DNA of 64,000 nt from Lapidilactobacillus luobeiensis (GTDB lineage Bacteria > Bacillota > Bacilli > Lactobacillales > Lactobacillaceae): NCBI RefSeq assembly GCF_024345205.1, contig NZ_BROC01000002.1:1-64000 (forward strand), read 5' to 3'. The position numbers and the translations under genes were made by a program. The first letter of the stretch is position 1. Each line of letters starts with the position of its first letter. The notes under the pieces are model-generated. The model did no database searches. It saw only the letters and a program-made list of their open reading frames with translations, and had not been told where the DNA came from. Shown here one piece after another: positions 28,327 to 37,275 of the stretch.

Positions 28327-29292
28327 CGCTTTGATAAAGATAGTGTTAGCACATTACAGACTTTAAATGAGGCTTTGATCGACCGTGTTCGACTATTAAC
28401 CAACCAGACAGCCACGATTATTGATATCGATTCGACTCACTCAGACACTTATGGCAAACAGGAAGCCACTAACTACAACGCACATTATGGTACTGAAGGA
28501 TATCATCCATTACTGGCAACTGATCAAGATGGTAACTTATTGAAAGCTGTCTTGCGTCCTGGAAATGCCTACACCAGCAAAGATGTAAAAGCTTTTTTAA
28601 CACCACTATTAAAGCATTATCAAACTCAGCTGCCCACGACTGACATTCTGGTTCGTGGTGATAGTGGCTTCGCCACGCCAGAAGTTTACGATGTCTGTGA
28701 AGCCAAAGATGTGTTTTACATTATTCGACTCAAACGCAATCGAAAATTACAGAATCTAGCTGAAAAGTTCGTCAAGATCAATGATCAAACCCAGTGGCAA
28801 GAGGAAGAGACTCATTACTACTCTGAAATCTATCAATCAGCATCGTGGCCTAAGCCACGGCAGATTTATATTAAATCAACTCGAGTAGCTGGTGAACTGA
28901 TCTTTTCACATGAATTTATCGTCACTAATCTGACTAATTTAACGGCTGAAACTGCCTTCGAACTGTATCACAAACGCGGCCAAATGGAAAATTACATCAA
29001 AGAAGCTAAAACAGGTTTCTTTTTCGATAAGACTGATAGTTCAACGTTTAATGCCAATGCTGCCCGGATGATGGTTAGTGTACTGGCTTACAATATTGTC
29101 AACTTTTTAAAGCAGCTAACACTGACAAAACATGATTCCGGCTTGTGCGTTAGCACATTGCGGATCCGTTTATTCAAAGTTGCGGCACGTGTTGTGCATA
29201 CTGGCCGACGCATTCAGTTGCGGCTGAGCTCGTATCATATTTACCATCGGCTGTTCTACCAGGCTCTACAGCGTATCCAGGCTATTGAATAA
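28327..29292 (+). pseudogene. IS1380-family transposase, 3' fragment
   Basis: About 321 residues starting RFDKDSVSTLQ, exactly where the 5' fragment stops. It holds the likely DDE residues: D in IIDIDSTHSDTYG, D in LVRGDSGFATPEVY and E in YHKRGQMENYIKEAK. A run of lysine codons before it comes from the inserted block. Reconnecting the two pieces would give a transposase of about 434 residues, a normal IS1380 length. Confidence 0.82.
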
Positions 29293-29425
29293 CCGGCAAA
29301 ATTAAAAAAATCTGTACAACCAAGGGACAAGTGTATCCAAAAGTTCAAAGCAATTCTGAGTTAGTTGAAAGATCTCACTAGCTAGAACTGATAAACATCG
29401 TATTTCAGCAAAAGATAAAGACATA

Positions 29426-29467
29426 CCCGTCAGTTTTCGAAAAAATACGAAAACTGACGGGATTTTT
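29426..29467 (+). terminator. Terminator upstream of the rgg pseudogene
   Basis: CCCGTCAGTTTTCG pairs with CGAAAACTGACGGG, followed by ATTTTTATG. The T run reaches the ATG of the next frame. Confidence 0.8.
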
Positions 29468-30151
29468 ATGAACTATGAATAATTCAGGCTAAGAATAGAT
29501 AAAAAATTAACTCAGTCAGAAGTTGCGTATAACATAATGACGGTGCGCCATTATCGAGACATTGAGAATGGCCGCTCCTCAATTACAGCTAAAGATTTTT
29601 TAGATATTCTTGCCGCCATGAACGCAACAATGGATGACTTTACCAGTGTCATGCCGCGATTGAAACAGAAGAATATCTTTGAAATACAGCATCAGGTAAA
29701 CAATATTAGTCAGTATTTATTAGAGGTTAATGAGTTTTATGACTATGAAGTTGATTTATTTAAACAAGTGCTTCCAGGTGCAACCGTTAAGACAATAGTG
29801 AGGGTACTCCCGCAAATCTTACAGAGAAATATGGATTTTAATCTTTCAAGACAGCAATTATCAACTGCTCTAGAAACCTCAATCCATGCCATCACAAGAC
29901 TTCTCATTTTGCACGACAATCATGATGCTGCTAAATTCATTAATCGGCTTGATCCGCTATCTGACGATTTTTCAGAATTACTGTCAGTTCAGTCATTCTT
30001 TGAGTATGAGCTCATCCATGCAGTAATAAGACCGAAGGGTAAAATGAGCCCAGAAATGATAATTTATGTTACATCATTATTAGACGGCTTAGAGTCGACA
30101 ACAACAGTATTCTTGAAGGGGATATTGTCGGAAATCGCCATTGTGACGTAG
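29468..30151 (+). pseudogene. Rgg/GadR/MutR-like regulator with a nonsense codon at position 5
   Basis: From ATG 29468 the frame reads MNYE, then TAA, then FRLRIDKKLTQSEVA and VRHYRDIENGRSSIT, an XRE helix-turn-helix typical of Rgg regulators, with an all-helical C-terminus to residue 227. Replacing TAA by GAA would restore the gene. An in-frame ATG at 29537 would skip half of the DNA-binding domain. Rgg proteins sense short peptides and activate neighbouring genes; two secreted proteins follow. A truncated paralogue lies at 37.5 kb. Confidence 0.7.
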
Positions 30152-30322
30152 CTAGATTTAATGATGAGCCAATTAATTGCCGTTATAAATTAAATAATAA
30201 TTGGTTTGATTCTTAACAATGAAATTATTTCTAATATTATTTAAAAAGCCATAGACTTTGCTTGTGATGTGGAATATAATTAATCGTGAAATCGGTTTCA
30301 AAAAATGAGAGGAACTACAAAT

Positions 30323-30679
30323 ATGAAAAAATCATTGATTATTTTTGCTGCACTTGTTGGAATTTCCTTAGCTTCAGTTTCTACGAGTAATGTTGGAGCC
30401 GCAACTCAGGCGACTGATTCCACACAGTCTGCGATGGCAAAGGTGGCCCAAATGCCATATAAAACTAATGTATGGTTACTACGTGCAAACGAAAACTCAC
30501 CTTGGTTTGTCGTGAGTGAAGATGCAATTTCATATACAACCGTTTCGTATGTAAAATCGTTTAAAACAGAATATACGGTTTCCAATGTTAGTGAATCTGG
30601 ACCCAGTGATACACAGCAAACGCCAAAAGTTCAGCGGTTTGAAACGCGTACTTATTACTATACGCCAATTAATAATTGA
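30323..30679 (+). CDS. Secreted small protein A
   Basis: The 118-residue protein starts at ATG 30323, after GAGAGGAAC, with a signal peptide (KKSLIIFAALVGISLAS, likely cut near VGAA). The mature part shares STQSAMAKV and a C-terminal FETRTYY with the next gene, so the two are paralogues. No cysteine or known bacteriocin motif is seen. Its start region is preserved as a relic at 37.77 kb. Function unknown. Confidence 0.65.
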   Translation: MKKSLIIFAALVGISLASVSTSNVGAATQATDSTQSAMAKVAQMPYKTNVWLLRANENSPWFVVSEDAISYTTVSYVKSFKTEYTVSNVSESGPSDTQQTPKVQRFETRTYYYTPINN

Positions 30680-30696
30680 GTTGGGAGGCAGACAGA

Positions 30697-31041
30697 TTGA
30701 GAAAATTAAGTTTAAGAGCAATTTGTAGTGTTGGTGTCTTATTATTTTCGCTTGTAGCATTACCAACTGTGAATGTCAGCGCGGCAACTCTTAACCTAAA
30801 TTCAACCCAAGGAATTTTGGCCAAGGTCGTGACGTTACCAAGTTATCTCTATATTGAAGAAAAGTGGGAAGGAGGCCAATGGGTAGTTACTTATTCGAAA
30901 ACGTATAAAACCGAAACAATTAATTATCCACATGGTTTCACAGTGTACAGAAATCCATACGATGAAACCGTCTATTATAATACAGATGGTACTTATTCCC
31001 GACGCACGTATTATGAGACAAGAACGTTTCAGGTTTATTGA
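30697..31041 (+). CDS. Secreted small protein B
   Basis: The start is TTG 30697 with GGGAGG eight bases before it. The 114-residue protein has a signal peptide (LRAICSVGVLLFSLVALPTVNVSA) -type core ending at ATL, then STQGILAKV, tyrosine- and threonine-rich sequence, and the C-terminal YETRTF shared with protein A. It is 17 bases behind protein A, forming an operon. Function unknown; a surface or signalling role is a guess. Confidence 0.62.
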   Translation: MRKLSLRAICSVGVLLFSLVALPTVNVSAATLNLNSTQGILAKVVTLPSYLYIEEKWEGGQWVVTYSKTYKTETINYPHGFTVYRNPYDETVYYNTDGTYSRRTYYETRTFQVY

Positions 31042-31075
31042 CAATTCTTAATTTTTTAGACTTGGAGTGAATGTG

Positions 31076-31699
31076 TTGCGTAAGAAAACTATCTTGGCTG
31101 TCGTCGTTACGCTTTTTATCACTTTATTGGTGGCTGGCGGTCTCATCTCCCGATTTGACCGCTCCGCCAGACCTAGCCAGTCGGCTAATACTTCTAAAAA
31201 ATCAGTCAGCAATGTTAGCAGCAGTAAATTCATTAATAATCCTGATGGCAATCACTTTATCGACTTGTATAACCAAATTTATACTTCCGGCAAAAAGGAA
31301 CAGGTTAATTCAAAAAAGGATTTTACCGAGGCACGCTGGCAAGCGATTGATTTAACGTCAATTGAGACGATGTCACAATCAGAGGCGGCAGTTTTCTTCT
31401 ATGATTCTTGGTTGATAATTTGGCCTCCTAATCAGACAGAAACAGCAGGTTTCGATATTCTGAAGATTAAGCCTATCAAGAATAAATCTGGTATTTCTGG
31501 TTATGAGCTTGAGATTCAACCAATGCCTGAGCCTGGCGGTGATTTCTTTACCACCTATCGAATTGAATTCATTGATGACGCCTACCATGCGGTCAAGTTA
31601 GTTGATCCAGATAACATTTTAAAACTAGGTCAGGTCACTTTACTTTACGAAACGAAGCTCAAAAGTTCCAGCAGTGATTTCGCAACTGGTAAAAGTTAA
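31076..31699 (+). CDS. Membrane-anchored extracellular protein, copy 1
   Basis: The 207-residue protein has one N-terminal hydrophobic segment (residues 6-24), a serine-rich linker and a soluble domain with NHFIDLYNQIYTS, ARWQAIDLTS and NKSGISGYE. There is no lipobox cysteine. I start at TTG 31076 after TTGGAGTG because the paralogue at 37845 starts at ATG at the equivalent codon. No family is recognised. Confidence 0.65.
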   Translation: MRKKTILAVVVTLFITLLVAGGLISRFDRSARPSQSANTSKKSVSNVSSSKFINNPDGNHFIDLYNQIYTSGKKEQVNSKKDFTEARWQAIDLTSIETMSQSEAAVFFYDSWLIIWPPNQTETAGFDILKIKPIKNKSGISGYELEIQPMPEPGGDFFTTYRIEFIDDAYHAVKLVDPDNILKLGQVTLLYETKLKSSSSDFATGKS

Positions 31700-31817
31700 T
31701 CTTAAAGATGAATTGGTAGCAGAGACAGGTCCTCAGCCAATCCTTCTTCGAAGATTGAAACGCGTGCTTTATATTGTTTGTGAAGTGGTTGCATGATTGA
31801 TTTCATTATTGAGTAAA

Positions 31818-31877
31818 CGAAAAATAACTGTATGCTCTCATTTTACAAATGGAGTATGCAGTTATTTTTCGTTTTTC
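31818..31877. terminator. Terminator between convergent module genes
   Basis: CGAAAAATAACTG pairs with CAGTTATTTTTCG across an interrupted stem, with T runs on both outer sides. It separates the rightward secreted-protein operon from leftward relic sequence. Confidence 0.75.
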
Positions 31878-31904
31878 TTAAGCCTCCACAGAAATTTAAT
31901 ACCC

Positions 31905-32020
31905 GATTTTTATAGCACCGAGAAAATTCATCAGAAGTTCTATGAGTTTTAGACATACCATTAAGTGCTGTCATCGTTGCTACAGCGATTGTTGTTATAA
32001 AGAATATTCTCGCATTCTTT
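31905..32020 (-). pseudogene. Relic of the DUF1906 protein C-terminus
   Basis: On the minus strand the sequence reads TIAVATMTALNGMSK and then sequence aligning at nucleotide level with the last about 100 bases of 19262-21448 (VTVAVATAIDGVLKL and the NFSPAL end). Several substitutions and stops make it non-functional. It lies directly behind the initiator gene, suggesting that a hydrolase copy once stood here. Confidence 0.55.
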
Positions 32021-32066
32021 GGTGTCTTAACTTTTGCACCAGAATTTAGATTTCAATTTTTTCCTC

Positions 32067-33311
32067 TTACCACTCCTCATTCATTCCCCAATCATAATCG
32101 CCGTATATCTCATCAAATTCACCCAACTTAGTATCAAGCATTTTTTCTTGGCGCCTTTTCATCTTTGCTTCACTGATAATCTTCTCAAATAAGTTATCTC
32201 CCGTTCTCGCTTGATAAGCTGCAAGCATTGATAGTGTCGGTCCATACTGTTTAGTAAGAGCTGTGACCGAATGATCGAAGTTGTTTTCTTTAGGCTTAGC
32301 TTTCAACTGTACTTCATCGGCGTCCTCAATAAGTTGTCGCCACGGTTCGTATCGATCCTCGGCGCCAGCAGACGCAGTAGGGTCGTAATAACAAATATAA
32401 TAGTCGATTATACCTAGTGTAAGGCTTTGAAAACTATGGTCGAATTTACAATAGTTAAGAACTGCGTCTTCAGCATAATCGTCCATGAGGCGAATCTCAT
32501 AACGGTTTTTGATTGGGACATAGTTCTCATGAGAGACTTCCGTTTTTTCAAAAGTTTCGAGATCTTTCTGATAAAAGACAATTCGCAGATTTGACTTTGG
32601 CGCTCCGAAGTAAATACTTGAGCCACTGTCGCGCATGATAGTCTCACCATCGTAATTGACTATTTCCATTCCTCCCTGAAATTGGACCTTTTTAAATCTC
32701 GTTCCAATTTCGCCACGTTTGGTTTTTTCAATTAAATCTGGAATATCAACAATGCCATAGTAGTCATTAATGGCAATATCGATTCGTTTGAAGTAACATT
32801 TGAAATCTTGTTGAGCAGTCACGAGGAATGTGTTCCAGTCGAATTTTTTATAACTGAGCAACACCTCGTATTCACGGCAACCTTGTCCAGTCATTTCAAC
32901 TAGAACGCCTTTAGAATTTCCTTCAACACGATTGTGATCATACAGGACTTTAATGTGTCCACGGCTCAAGCAGGAGTCATAGTGCAATAACCCGTGTCCC
33001 TCATCATCAAATGTTTTAGGGTTAAGATTGAGCAGCTTAGTAATAACCTCATCAACCGTGGCGTCCATGATTCTCACACGAACATAATCAAAAACGCATT
33101 CTAGCGGATTACCATCGTTGACTAACCATGGCATGTACGTATTGATTTCTTCCATTGTCTTCTTGTCAGGGCGCCGTTTTCCTGATTCGTAACGACTAAC
33201 AGCTGACTTTGACACCTTTAGGATGTCAGCCATTTCTTTAAGCGTTAAATGACGATGTGTCCGATAATCTTTAATTGCTTCAGCAATACTTAAATTTCGT
33301 AGTTTTTCCAT
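32067..33311 (-). CDS. Rep_trans/MobT-like initiator or relaxase with XRE domain
   Basis: The 414-residue protein starts with an XRE helix-turn-helix (AEAIKDYRTHRHLTLKEMA, SKSAVSRYESGKRRP), followed by a replication-initiation-factor domain: PLECVFDYVRVRI, FKRIDIAINDYYG, SSIYFGAPKSNLRIVFYQK and NRYEIRLM. This two-domain plan is that of MobT relaxases and Orf20-like proteins of Tn916-type elements, which nick oriT and can drive rolling-circle replication. ATG 33311 follows GGAGCG. It would act on the hairpin-rich region just upstream. Confidence 0.82.
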   Translation of the reverse strand: MEKLRNLSIAEAIKDYRTHRHLTLKEMADILKVSKSAVSRYESGKRRPDKKTMEEINTYMPWLVNDGNPLECVFDYVRVRIMDATVDEVITKLLNLNPKTFDDEGHGLLHYDSCLSRGHIKVLYDHNRVEGNSKGVLVEMTGQGCREYEVLLSYKKFDWNTFLVTAQQDFKCYFKRIDIAINDYYGIVDIPDLIEKTKRGEIGTRFKKVQFQGGMEIVNYDGETIMRDSGSSIYFGAPKSNLRIVFYQKDLETFEKTEVSHENYVPIKNRYEIRLMDDYAEDAVLNYCKFDHSFQSLTLGIIDYYICYYDPTASAGAEDRYEPWRQLIEDADEVQLKAKPKENNFDHSVTALTKQYGPTLSMLAAYQARTGDNLFEKIISEAKMKRRQEKMLDTKLGEFDEIYGDYDWGMNEEW

Positions 33312-33429
33312 GTTATTCGCTCCGATCTTGTTGAAATAGATAAGTGGCAACTTTTATTTTATCTAAAGTTTCTTTGAAAACTCTGTTGTATCAACCTCTA
33401 TCACTGTTTCTTGACTTGTTTTATCTGTT

Positions 33430-33612
33430 TCACCCTCCGTGTTACCCTCCGTGTTACATGCGGAGGGTGAAACTCGGTGGCGCAAGCGCCACCGAGCGTG
33501 CTTGTCGCTCGCCCAATTTCCAATTGGGTTCCCTAGTGCCGCACCGCCGGTCTCTCACGGCCCGGCTTTCCGCAGTTCCACTGCTACATTTGCACTCCGC
33601 ACGTCTTTGTAG
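33430..33612. other. Candidate origin (oriT/double-strand origin), hairpin cluster
   Basis: A GC-rich patch in AT-rich surroundings contains a tandem 12-bp repeat ACCCTCCGTGTT (33432-33455), its inverted partner CGGAGGGTG (33461), a perfect hairpin CTCGGTGGCG/CGCCACCGAG (33473-33496), a third hairpin CCCAATT/AATTGGG (33512-33528) and a GCCGG/CCGGC pair further on. No gene fits. Its place between the initiator and excisionase genes and its structure fit a nick site for the Rep_trans-like protein. Confidence 0.65.
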
Positions 33613-33622
33613 GGGTATCTGT

Positions 33623-33904
33623 TTAATGGATTCTTGTTAGACTTCTTTGATGCTGGGTAAGCCATTCATAAATAGCTTTCTTGGTATAGTAAACACTGCC
33701 TGTTTCTAACCGTATTTCTGGACATCCAAGGCTAACCCAGCATTTAAGCGTGTTAACACTGATATTGAAAAAAGCCGCGCATTGCTTCTGATTGAGAAAA
33801 TCGGAATAATCATTTTTTTGCAACTCTTGGTTGATTAGTTTCCTCAATAGAAGAGCCAATGTATTTTCCATATTTTTACTGATGAGTTGATTGTTTTCTG
33901 TCAT
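33623..33904 (-). CDS. Excisionase-like helix-turn-helix protein
   Basis: The 93-residue protein has FLNQKQCAAFFNISVNTLKCWVSLGCPEIRL-like winged-helix sequence, with a conserved tyrosine pair in SVYYTKKAIYEWL, as in DUF3173/MerR-like excisionases of Gram-positive integrative elements. The start ATG 33904 follows GGGGGAAG. It is divergent from the repressor and next to the putative origin, a usual place for xis. Confidence 0.65.
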   Translation of the reverse strand: MTENNQLISKNMENTLALLLRKLINQELQKNDYSDFLNQKQCAAFFNISVNTLKCWVSLGCPEIRLETGSVYYTKKAIYEWLTQHQRSLTRIH

Positions 33905-34091
33905 ATGCACTTCCCCCGAACAAATGTTTTATAGCTTTAGTATAGGGGATAATCGACTATAAATCAAGCAAATTTGCTTTTTAATAGTATCAATAGCAAA
34001 TATATGTATAATAATGATTAATAAGCGTAATAAAATATAATTAAGTTGACTACATTTGCTGTTTGCTGTATTCTAAATTCGAGGTGATTAA

Positions 34092-34583
34092 ATGAACACG
34101 TTTAAAAATGTTTTACGTAAAGTGCGTAAAAGTCGCAAGGTCACTCAAGCGCAATTGGCAAAAGAAATTGGCGTTTCAACACAAACTGTCAATAATTATG
34201 AAAATGGTCGGACAATTCCTGACAATACAATGGTTCAGAAAATTGCACTTGCATTGGGAACGACGACTTCTATTTTCTATAGTGTCGAAACTGGTGTTGC
34301 AATCGATTATGCCAAGACAACTCAGATGGTAATGGATGACTATACTGAATTTTTGGATCGTATGTATCGCTTGGCGAATGATGAGACAAAGCAGCGTGCC
34401 TTTTTATTGGAGCAACTTAATAGCCTGCCTACCAGAGAATTAGCTGAAATCGTTGAGCGCAACAAATATGAACCTATTCTGGATATCACGCGCCGCGGTT
34501 GTGAACAAACAATCGCTGAACGTTTCAAGGATCCAACCTATATGGATCGTCGTGGCACCGAAGGGTATTTAAAATTTAGGTAG
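34092..34583 (+). CDS. XRE-family repressor of the island
   Basis: The 163-residue protein has an N-terminal HTH (VRKSRKVTQAQLAKEIGVS, QTVNNYENGRTIPD) and a charged C-terminal region without a peptidase motif. GAGGTGA precedes its ATG. Divergent from the xis/rep side and in line with the integrase, it is placed like a lysogeny repressor controlling excision and replication. The 34.0-34.09 kb promoter region is very AT-rich. Confidence 0.75.
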   Translation: MNTFKNVLRKVRKSRKVTQAQLAKEIGVSTQTVNNYENGRTIPDNTMVQKIALALGTTTSIFYSVETGVAIDYAKTTQMVMDDYTEFLDRMYRLANDETKQRAFLLEQLNSLPTRELAEIVERNKYEPILDITRRGCEQTIAERFKDPTYMDRRGTEGYLKFR

Positions 34584-34649
34584 TGAGTAATTATTGTTAT
34601 TAATCTTCTTTCATATGTGCTTCCCCGAGTATAAGAGGAGAGATTAATA

Positions 34650-35792
34650 ATGGCAGTATTTTCAACGTATATGAATAAACGCGACAATCAAAAATATTGG
34701 CAGGTAAGTGCGTATCTTGGAATGGATCGTCTGACTGGCAAAGAAGTGAAAGTACGAAAGAAAGGTTTTTTAAGGAAAAATGCTGCAAAAGCATATTTGA
34801 ACGAACAAGCAACAATTTTTGAAACGAACGGTACATTGAGACGGACAAAATATACATTTGAAGAAGTTTATCAAATGTGGCTGAAAACGTATAAATTTAC
34901 CGTTAAGGAATCAAGTTATGTAAAATTATTAGGAAAATTTAGAGTTCATATTTTACCAATATTTGGTGATAAATTAATTCAAAGAATAACAACGGCAGAA
35001 ATTCAAGATTTTACGAATGAATTATCGAAGGAATTGTTTTCATTTAAAGAATACACCTATAATATTTCTCGCATTTTGGACTTTGCAGTTAAGCGGGAAT
35101 TCATTAGTAAAAACCCGGCAGTCAATATTATTATGCCACGAGGTCAGCAAAAGCAGACTCATCGAAAAAATAAGTTTTATACTAAGAAGCAACAACAGGC
35201 TTTGCTTAAGGATGCTCAGAAAAATGAACCACTACTAATCTATGCATTTTTTCAATTAATGGCTACAACTGGGTGTCGAGAGGGAGAACTGTTAGGGTTA
35301 TTCTGGGAAGATATTGATTTTGACCGTTCCATTATTCGTATTCGGCGAACGTTAACGAGAGGTGAGCAACGGCGGCTTTACCTGGGAGAGCCCAAGACTA
35401 AGAATTCTTGGCGAGTAGTTGAATTAACTAGCAAAACGGCGACGATTTTAAAATCATGGCAAAAACAACAAGTTGACTTTTTTGATTCTGGGATAACGGT
35501 TAAGAAAAGTGAGCAACTGATTTTTAGCAATTCCAAAAATGAGTTTACGGAATTAACACATCCACGGTTGTGGTTGATGAGAATCAATAAACGAGCTGGA
35601 TTACCAGAATTAAGCCCGCATGCTTTACGACATACCTTTGCCTCTATTCTTGTCAATAATGGAGTTGATCCGCACACAATCTCTAAGATGTTGGGACACG
35701 CATCTGTTTCTACAACGCTTGATATTTATTCAGATATTTTTCAAGAGACGCAGATGGAAGCCTCACGAATTGTTGAGGAGAATCTGGGATAG
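34650..35792 (+). CDS. int: Tyrosine integrase of the island
   Basis: The 380-residue recombinase has an N-terminal arm-binding domain (residues 1-60), a SAM-like core-binding domain (70-160) and a catalytic domain with the first Arg in TTGCREGELLG, HALRHTF and GHASVSTTLDIYSD carrying the H and the nucleophilic Tyr. AGAGGAGAG lies upstream. It ends 219 bases from the tRNA-Gly copy, so it should recombine the tRNA repeats. Confidence 0.92.
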   Translation: MAVFSTYMNKRDNQKYWQVSAYLGMDRLTGKEVKVRKKGFLRKNAAKAYLNEQATIFETNGTLRRTKYTFEEVYQMWLKTYKFTVKESSYVKLLGKFRVHILPIFGDKLIQRITTAEIQDFTNELSKELFSFKEYTYNISRILDFAVKREFISKNPAVNIIMPRGQQKQTHRKNKFYTKKQQQALLKDAQKNEPLLIYAFFQLMATTGCREGELLGLFWEDIDFDRSIIRIRRTLTRGEQRRLYLGEPKTKNSWRVVELTSKTATILKSWQKQQVDFFDSGITVKKSEQLIFSNSKNEFTELTHPRLWLMRINKRAGLPELSPHALRHTFASILVNNGVDPHTISKMLGHASVSTTLDIYSDIFQETQMEASRIVEENLG

Positions 35793-35971
35793 CAGGATAA
35801 TGGACAAGACTTATTAAAAGTGTCCGAGTTAGAGCTTTTCAGCTGAATGAACTACTGGTCTTACAGCATTAAACTAACCGAAACTTGTCCGGAGTGTTGT
35901 CCGAAAGTTTTGATATTCACTGATATTTTCTGCTATTTGTTGACAACTAACACTTTTTTTAAACGAAGACA

Positions 35972-36003
35972 CAAAAAAAGAACCCTTATCAATCAAGGGT
36001 TCT
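35972..36003 (-). terminator. Terminator of tRNA-Gly
   Basis: On the minus strand AGAACCCTT pairs with AAGGGTTCT and is followed by seven T. It was probably supplied by the island when it rebuilt the tRNA 3' end. Confidence 0.8.
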
Positions 36004-36010
36004 CACATGA

Positions 36011-36081
36011 AGCGGGTGACGAGAATCGGACTCGCGACTCCAGCTTGGGAAGCTAGTGTTTTACCACTAAACTACACCCGC
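36011..36081 (-). tRNA. tRNA-Gly (anticodon CCC)
   Basis: The 71-base gene starts GCGGGTGTAGTTTAGTGG on the minus strand. The acceptor stem GCGGGTG pairs with CACCCGC, the anticodon stem CTAGC/GCTGG encloses TTCCCAA (anticodon CCC), and the T-loop is in GAGTCCGATTCTC. CCA is not encoded. Its 3' 45 bases form attR of the island; integration kept the tRNA intact. Confidence 0.92.
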
Positions 36082-36231
36082 AAGTAGTTAAAAACTACAT
36101 ATAATATCATATCGAATTTGAACGGAGATTTCAATAGTTTTTTCAAATCTACCCCAACAATTTGTTTATCTAGGATCAACCATTTGATAGGATAATCTTA
36201 AATCAGCGTCAGGACAAGATGGTGAGAGTGG

Positions 36232-37101
36232 TCATTGATCGATACCTTTTGCATCAGGTGGTAATTGACGGACCCGATCAAGGAAAAGGCGGCTATTGGT
36301 GGCCTCTTGTTGATCATAGGTGAAGTTCAATTGCTGACTTAATTGACTGGCGACTGCTTGGAAAAGGTCACACATGATCGTCACGGCCGACCAGAGGGCT
36401 GTAATATCGCCGGTCGCATAAGTGGCGAGAAATTGTTGGTAAATCGGTGCAGGCAAAAGCTGGCGATAATATTTGCCATTTTTACCGACACTGATCTGAA
36501 AATCATGAGTCGCGCCGATCTGCCAATTCAAGATTTGCTTCAACATTGGCCGGACGTTGAAGTCCAACATATCCAAAACGTAGGGGAGTTCTTGGCGCCA
36601 CAAGCCCTTAGCCACGTTGTTCAAACACCACCAGAATTCATTACAGGTTCCCCGAAATTCGGCGATGCTGGGGCGTTGCACCCAATAACGTTGGTCCGTC
36701 ACTTCGATCGGTTGAGGCAGGCAGTGATCCTTATCCAAAAGAATCTGATACATTTCCAAATGATTCAGGGCGTTGTCGAGTGTCCGAACATGCAGATCCA
36801 AGCGATTGCCATCTGCGAATTGGATCAACCAGCCATACGCATCGGCGGCTTCCGCTAGTGGAAAGTAGGCGTTGTCGTCGGGAAGTTGCCAATAAAGCCG
36901 CGGACCAAACTGATCCAACCAAGCCTGCTCCTGATAAAATGGTTTGATGTCGTCAACGACGTAAGCAATGTCATAATCTTGAAAGATATCATTAGGAACA
37001 CTGGGATTAACCCGCGACCCCTCCAAATAAACGGCTCGGATCCGGGGGTCGGTTTGGGCCTTTTTTAAAATCAAAGCAAACATTTCAGTTGATGAACGCA
37101 T
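36232..37101 (-). CDS. Aminoglycoside 6-adenylyltransferase-like protein
   Basis: The 289-residue protein matches the streptomycin 6-adenylyltransferase family (AadE-like): VYLEGSRVNPSVPND and FQDYDIAYVV form the nucleotidyltransferase GS..D.D core, with GWLIQFADGNRLDLHV following. ATG 37101 has GAAAGGATC upstream. Its composition is like the host's, so it is probably a resident chromosomal gene; whether it gives resistance is unknown. Confidence 0.83.
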   Translation of the reverse strand: MRSSTEMFALILKKAQTDPRIRAVYLEGSRVNPSVPNDIFQDYDIAYVVDDIKPFYQEQAWLDQFGPRLYWQLPDDNAYFPLAEAADAYGWLIQFADGNRLDLHVRTLDNALNHLEMYQILLDKDHCLPQPIEVTDQRYWVQRPSIAEFRGTCNEFWWCLNNVAKGLWRQELPYVLDMLDFNVRPMLKQILNWQIGATHDFQISVGKNGKYYRQLLPAPIYQQFLATYATGDITALWSAVTIMCDLFQAVASQLSQQLNFTYDQQEATNSRLFLDRVRQLPPDAKGIDQ

Positions 37102-37183
37102 TTCACTGATCCTTTCTAGTTTTTTGTTTGTAAGTAAGTGCATGAATACTGGCGTGCTTCTACTGATGGTGATCAGTATCATG

Positions 37184-37275
37184 GGAATAAGAAAAGGATA
37201 GAACTAGTGCCCGACCTACTAGATCCATTGGTTTTTGCAGACGTTGCGGTACTTTCGCAATATGATTCATTTATC
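37184..37275 (-). pseudogene. Relic of the small membrane protein gene
   Basis: The stretch containing CCTACTAGATCCATTGG and TTTTTGCAGACG aligns with 17820-17900 inside the frameshifted membrane protein gene (CCTACTAGATTCATTAG, TTTTTGCAGACG). Only about 90 bases remain, without an open frame. Confidence 0.5.

Larger units (their letters stand above)
22131..29330 (+). mobile_element. IS1380-type insertion sequence, interrupted
   Basis: The two halves of one transposase gene lie at 22211-22549 and 28327-29292 in the same orientation, 5.8 kb apart. The ends are approximate: CCTTTTAAGTACA near 22131 is weakly inverted relative to TGTACAACCAAGG near 29318, matching at about 9 of 13 positions. I could not identify a target duplication. 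Confidence 0.4.
17270..36055. mobile_element. Integrative mobilizable island in tRNA-Gly(CCC)
   Basis: The 18.8-kb block is bounded by 45-bp tRNA repeats. It encodes a tyrosine integrase adjacent to the intact tRNA, an XRE repressor, an excisionase-like protein and a Rep_trans/MobT-like initiator with a hairpin-rich origin candidate. There is no conjugation machinery, so it would need a helper. Cargo: small membrane proteins, a holin-like/DUF1906 hydrolase pair, secreted proteins and an inserted plasmid block with erm(B) and the omega-epsilon-zeta system. A satellite or phage-inducible island is an alternative reading. Confidence 0.75.

Noticed and set aside
30323..31041. Bacteriocin (two-peptide) genes
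   Set aside because: Both proteins have normal signal peptides rather than double-glycine leaders, no GxxxG pattern or cysteines, and no dedicated immunity gene.
33344..33640. A 98-codon open frame over the hairpin region
   Set aside because: It has no ribosome binding site, unusual composition and lies across perfect hairpins next to the initiator gene; a non-coding origin is a better explanation.
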